Assembly (NCBI RefSeq): GCF_036898095.1
Contig: NC_090728.1
Span: 84,278,219-84,342,218 of the forward strand
Length of the DNA stretch: 64,000 nucleotides
Direction of reading: 5' to 3'
Source of the DNA: Palaemon carinicauda
Lineage: Eukaryota > Arthropoda > Malacostraca > Decapoda > Palaemonidae
Position 1 is the first letter of the stretch. Every line of letters begins with the position of its first letter. The notes beneath the pieces are model-generated. The model saw only the letters and a program-made list of their open reading frames with translations. It did not search any database and was not told the DNA's origin. A program made the position numbers and the translations under genes. This document shows, piece after piece, positions 59,625 to 64,000 of the stretch.

Positions 59625-59740
59625 GGGTTGTGACCTGGGAAGGGGGTCCGGGGGCTTGCCCCCGGCTAGGAGCTGTGACCTGGGAAGGGGGTCCAAGGGG
59701 CTTGCCCCCGGCTAGGGGTTGTGATCTGGGAACTACTAGG
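59625..59740 (+). repeat. ~58-bp tandem repeat, two and a half copies
   Basis: The unit is ttgtgacctgggaagggggt ccgggggcttgcccccggct agg, repeated at 59625 and about 59667, with a partial third copy (gttgtgatctgggaac). Each unit has the palindromic core gggggcttgcccccg. Confidence 0.8.
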
Positions 59741-60077
59741 TCAGGTTAGGTGGGTTTGTTAGGTTCTGTACCATTTTACAAATCTCAAATGTGTTAAATT
59801 ATCATGTTTGGCCTATGTTCAGCCATTTACATGATCCATATGTTTTACCAACTGGTTACCTTGTTCTTATTTAGCATTTCTGACCATTATTATTGCTGTA
59901 AATCACTCGTTTATGACATTTCCCCACCCTAAAACCCCAGGTTTCCCACTCGGTTCCCCCATAATCTCTGGTAACACAACTGAATTGGTATCATCTCCCT
60001 TCTCTTCCATAGTGCTTCTTAGCATCAAGTGTACTTTTTATTTTGTGCTGGACAGTACGAAAGAAGAGTAAGGTTTT
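59741..60077. other. Unassigned DNA
   Basis: No gene or repeat recognised. Confidence 0.45.
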
Positions 60078-60078
60078 C

Positions 60079-60079
<1 letters not shown>

Positions 60080-60161
<82 letters not shown>
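60080..60161. repeat. (TA)n microsatellite
   Basis: About 82 bp of TA repeat. Confidence 0.95.
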
Positions 60162-60163
<2 letters not shown>

Positions 60164-60224
60164 CCTAATATTTTGACAAACTCACTGTTGATTATTTAAT
60201 TCATCAAAATAGTTTCTCTGTATG

Positions 60225-60395
60225 GGAGAGTGGGGGAGAAATGGTCTACGGGGGGGAAAAATATCCTAGGGCTGAAATTCCCCCCGGGGGAATAACAGCC
60301 CGGGCTGCTTTTCCCGGGGGGGGGGGGGGGGGGGGAAATCGATCCTAGGCTAATTTTCCCGGGGGAAATTTCAGCCAGGGGGGGAAAATTTCCTG
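60225..60395. repeat. CCCCCGGGGG-type palindromic repeat cluster B with a G run
   Basis: Units such as aaattccccccgggggaata and ttttcccgggggaaatttca alternate with gctgaaat and cctagg spacers and resemble cluster A at 59.1 kb in inverse orientation. An ~20-nt G run lies at 60317-60336. Confidence 0.7.
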
Positions 60396-60477
60396 CTACA
60401 CCGGTAGGCCCTGCTGCTTCCTCCGGTGCCTTAGATGACCGCGGAGGTAGCAGCAGTAGGGGATTCAGCATTATGAA

Positions 60478-60680
60478 GCTTCATCTGTGGTGGATAATGT
60501 GGGAGGTTGGGCTGTGGCACCCTAACAGTACCAGCTGAACTCGGCTGAGTCCCTGGTTATGCTGGAGGAATGTAGAGAGTAGAGGTCCTCTTTTTTGTTT
60601 TGTTTCATTGTTGATGTCGGCAACCCCCCAAAATTGGGGGAAGATCCTTTGGTATAAGGATGGATCCGGAATTCTCACTC
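60478..60680 (+). repeat. Dispersed repeat of unknown class
   Basis: Text such as ctgaactcggctgagtccct, ggaatgtagagagtagaggt and accccccaaaattgggggaa is, from memory, recurrent in decapod sequence. No coding capacity; only one copy is in this window. Confidence 0.35.
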
Positions 60681-60684
60681 CTAT

Positions 60685-61145
60685 AGCAAATATCCCTCTT
60701 TCCGGACCCGACGTTTCTCGCCAAGAACGAGCTGTCCACTAAGAGATGGGATCCCTGGAGAATCTGCCTTCTGAAGGAAGAAGCATCCCTCTGCCCAAGT
60801 GGAATGCCTAAAGGTCTATCTTCGTAGAACTTCAGATTTTAAGGGAGGTCAGCTTTTCAGGGGAGAGACGTCTGGTTCAACATTATCCTTTAAACAGTTA
60901 AGGGCAAAATTCACCCAGTTTATACGCAGAGCGGATCCAGACAGTACACCCGCAGGTCATGATCCGAGAAAAGTTGCCTCGTCTCTGAATTTCTTTCAGA
61001 CGATGTCGTTTGAAAGCCTTTGTGCTTATACTGGATGGAAGTCATCCAGAGTTTTTCTTCAAACACTATGCGAAGCAATTACAGGAAATAAAATTTCATG
61101 TGGTGGTGGCAGGCAGTGTTATGAAACCTGCTGCTTGATTACTGC
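60685..61145 (+). pseudogene. DIRS tyrosine recombinase C-terminal fragment, second copy
   Basis: The main frame from about 60799 reads LKVYLRRTSDFKGGQLFRGE, AGHDPRKVASSLNFFQ (H-x-x-R box) and YTGWKSSRVF, closely matching 41.7-42.2 kb. Just after VF a 1-nt shift in a T run throws the segment with the catalytic Tyr into another frame. Upstream matching sequence (60685-60798) is in a third frame. The 5' part of the element is absent, truncated near 60685. Confidence 0.75.
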
Positions 61146-61984
61146 GAAGAACAGTGCACTAATTGGGACTTTTAGTGAAGGGTGTACATGATAGACTCGT
61201 AAGACATATCATGTTGAGTATTGTGTTTAATGATAACACTATAGACTGTTCTCTCTACACAGGTTACATTAAGCCTAATAGACTGACACAAGTGCCAGGC
61301 ATACTTATAAACGAATACATAGTGAAATTTTATATTTCCCTTAGAGTGGCTAATGTTTTCCTTTTCAGGTAAAACTTATTTTAATTCTGTTATTACTATT
61401 TATGCTTTTAATGAGAATTGTTCTGCATAAGATGTAATTGAATACAACCATGATTTCTATTTTTGTAATAAACAATAGAAGGAATCTTTGCGTCTCTTTC
61501 GCCTCAAACATTCTAGATTAAGAATAAAGTCAGAGCATCCTTGATTCTTTTAATATTTAAGAAAATATTGGGGAACTAAGGGTAAGACTGTTCCTAGCAA
61601 ACAGGTAAGAACTGATTGTACTAAACTGTTTATTTTATTGAACTAAGGTTTCCTACACGTATATAATTAAACCTGTCTGTCTTTTTTCAGCCAGACTTGG
61701 GAGGTATCAGTAACCTATACAGAGATAGACCATCTAAGTACAAACTATACTTTATGTATATGATGATACATATACAAACTGTTTGCTAGGTTGTTCCTTG
61801 AACTCACAATCCTCGGGTTTTTTCCTAGAGTCTACCCAGACTCTTCCCTGTAGGGAGCAGGAAGAGCTGACATAGTTTATGATCAGTTAATTGATGTATA
61901 ACGGTAACATCAAGTGTCTCTAGGTCTAGAAGACCAAATAGGAAATATTTATCTCGAGATAACGGCACTATTAAAAATCCACCG
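61146..61984 (+). other. DIRS 3' non-coding region of the second copy
   Basis: About 0.84 kb between recombinase and internal complementary region, equal in length to the corresponding DIRS interval at 38.8-41.7 kb once the MULE is removed. One 69-codon frame has no domain. Confidence 0.55.
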
Positions 61985-62550
61985 TTACATCAATGCTCTG
62001 GTAAACTTCCATCAGGACGACATGGCCTGAGCCCAAAAAACGGATTTTGAAGCGAAGCAAAAAATCTATTTTTGGGTGAGGTAGCCAAGTCGTCCTGATG
62101 GACCCACCCTCTTTTTGAATAAAAGATAATGAATCCCTCCCTATGGTACTGTATCTGGAACACCTACAAAGCTACAAAGAATGGCTTGGTGGCGCCTCGC
62201 GGTGGTGATTCGGCGCACTATTTACAGTACAGTAGGAGTGTCGAGAGCGTTGTCTCTTTAACAACTCTCCCATATTCTTGCCACTTTTTCCCCCTCGAAG
62301 CGGAAACGCTATTAGGGGTGTAGATGGCTATGAGACGTGTCAAGAATACGTCCTCTGATTGCGCGATATCCAATTTTAAGGGATATCGCTATAGGAGTTA
62401 GAAGTCTGGATACCTTTGGTAAATTCTCTGGGATATATCACTGTAGTCAAATATAACCTAGGAAGCTACTAATGAAGGAACTTCCATCAGGATGACATGG
62501 CTACCTCACCTAAAAATAGATTTTTTTTCGCTTCAAAATCCGTTATTTGA
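61985..62550 (+). repeat. DIRS internal complementary region and 3' terminal repeat, second copy
   Basis: 62007-62100 (ccatcaggacgacatggcct, cggattttgaagcgaagc, gtcgtcctgatgg) matches 38694-38785. 62300-62550 matches the 3' terminal repeat (gtgtagatggctatgagacg, aacttccatcaggatgacat) and ends in the inverse of the tip (cgcttcaaaatccg, about 62545). Confidence 0.75.
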
Positions 62551-64000
62551 TCCGAAAATATAGGTTGATGACGGTCTAAGCAGGGTTGATCTGCTGAATT
62601 GAATGTAAACAATATATGAGATTATAATTCGCTATGTTTTTACTTAAAAATACCATCCTAAAATGTGAAAATTACATGCATTATTGGATACGGTTACGTG
62701 AAACACCAGTTTAATCAAAATCCGGTTAATTTCAAATATAGCTGTAATTTATTACCACAGTAGATGGATATACGCTGTACAAAGAGAGCTAGGACCAGCT
62801 GGGTGTAGAGAACGGTTAGTGGATCAGAGCACTCCCAGTGTGAAGGAGCGCGGGCTATTTGAAATCATTGTCTAGCTTGATTTTATCGCGATTTTTATGG
62901 GAATTTTCTTTTAATAAGTGTTGCATTGTTCTTGGCTGCGAAAAACCAAAACCGTGAAGCAAGAACCCATTATTAATGAGGGCCGACTGAATGATAAACT
63001 GGTTGCGTTCCAAAGTCTTTCTTCCCAACTTGACTTATTAAAACAATTTCAGCTTTATCAATGCTATATCTTGAAGAATTAATTAGTCATTTTCTGGTTC
63101 GTTTTGGAAGTTCATGTAGTGCATATTCAACACCAGAAATGTGAACCCTGCTCGTCACTCTCCCTCAGTCTTGCATCACCTCGGTCTCTCCTCGTGTGCA
63201 TCTCCTGCTTCAGTCCCTTTTAAGCAGAATCACGTTTTCAAGTAAAAGAGTCATGTATTTGTATACAATAGTACATACTGTACTCCTGGACATTGTTTAT
63301 ATTTATGAGGTAATATAGAGTAGGCCTAGACATGTGATTTCCTACAGTCCTGAGCAATAGATGACACCGACGCATCAGGAGTGTGTGTCATACTTCAAGA
63401 CTGTGTAGAACTTCGTACAAAAATGGTTAGTTATAAAATATATACACTTAGTAAATCTTGAATTGTTATACATACATATACAATACAGTATTGTACAGTA
63501 TTGTTTATTCTAAATGTGCGGGAGAGTTGTCAAATAGTCAAGTCGTCCAAACGAAAACAGCAAAGCTTACAGTACAATTAAACTTTACTGTGGTGATAGT
63601 ACTGTACATATATTACAGTAAATACACTACAGTATCACTAGATAGGAACAGCAGTGTTTTATTGTTATACTGTTAGTGTATGATGAATAGGCGTACTGTG
63701 TAAAATTATAGTTCCTGTTAGAGTAATGACTGCTATAGTACCAGTACAATGAGGACAGGGAAGTGGGGAATATGGGGAAAGGATAAGTACCCCTGGATAC
63801 AATCCAGTTTATAGCCCGAGGGCAGGTACCTGGGATGGGAAAGGAGAAGGGAAAAAAAAAGGGGGGGGGGGGAAGGAAGTACAGGGAAAGAATAAAAGAG
63901 AGGGGCAGACCCTCATGCGACATTAGATAGTAGTAGAGTTATTTTGAGACAGGAAGAGACAGGAAGGAATAGGAAAGGTTTTTTGGTTCACGCCAAGCAA
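62551..64000. other. Unassigned DNA
   Basis: About 1.4 kb without supported genes. An A9-G10 run lies at 63854-63872. The last 250 bp are purine-rich (gggaaaggataagtacccct). Confidence 0.5.

Overview
The window is eukaryotic and holds no host gene that I can support. It looks like a decapod crustacean (shrimp-type) intergenic region packed with transposons. The evidence is long (GA)n, (TA)n and (ATT)n microsatellites, AT-rich unique DNA, spliced transposon pseudogenes, and repeat families (a DIRS retrotransposon, a FLYWCH-MULE transposon, a short repeat flanked by ATT runs) that I associate with decapod genomes from memory. The species cannot be fixed from sequence alone.

Left part (1-13.6 kb). 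A complete Ty3/Gypsy-type retrotransposon on the minus strand has two apparently identical 519-bp LTRs, a 5-bp target duplication (gttag) and one long Gag-Pol frame. It is followed by a LINE-type zinc-knuckle ORF1 (minus) with no ORF2, about 2 kb of AT-rich DNA, a microsatellite-linked dispersed repeat, three ~205-bp tandem repeats and a ~0.97-kb element with ~190-bp inverted repeats.

Middle part (14-37 kb). A ~1.9-kb array of degenerate 6-bp words makes long but meaningless ORFs on both strands. A ~5-kb inverted-repeat structure (17.7-22.7 kb) encloses a broken, intron-containing gene of a widespread metazoan transposase-like family. Fragments of the same or sister families recur at 28.6-29.5 kb, 31.5-32.6 kb and, as a Cys-rich tail, at 6.1 kb. 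Between them lie a TTTGG-rich minisatellite split by a 1.2-kb inverted-repeat element carrying a broken exon, a 27-bp palindromic repeat, a LINE C-terminal fragment, an RTE-like reverse transcriptase fragment and inverted copies of the ORF1 family.

Right part (38-57.4 kb). This is a nest. A minus-strand DIRS retrotransposon (tyrosine-recombinase type, with inverted terminal repeats and an internal complementary region) spans about 38.2-57.4 kb. A MULE transposon with an intact 464-codon frame (39.4-41.5 kb) sits in its 3' non-coding part. A complete BEL/Pao retrotransposon (48.35-56.54 kb, target duplication atcac) sits in its 5' non-coding part. The DIRS genes are broken by stops and frameshifts, including a stop at the expected catalytic arginine of the recombinase.

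Far right (57.4-64 kb). This holds simple repeats, C/G-run palindromes, a second 3'-terminal DIRS fragment on the plus strand and otherwise unassigned DNA. The genes do not form a pathway. The layout records successive insertions: the DIRS is older than the MULE and BEL insertions, and the Gypsy and BEL elements look youngest from their LTR identity.
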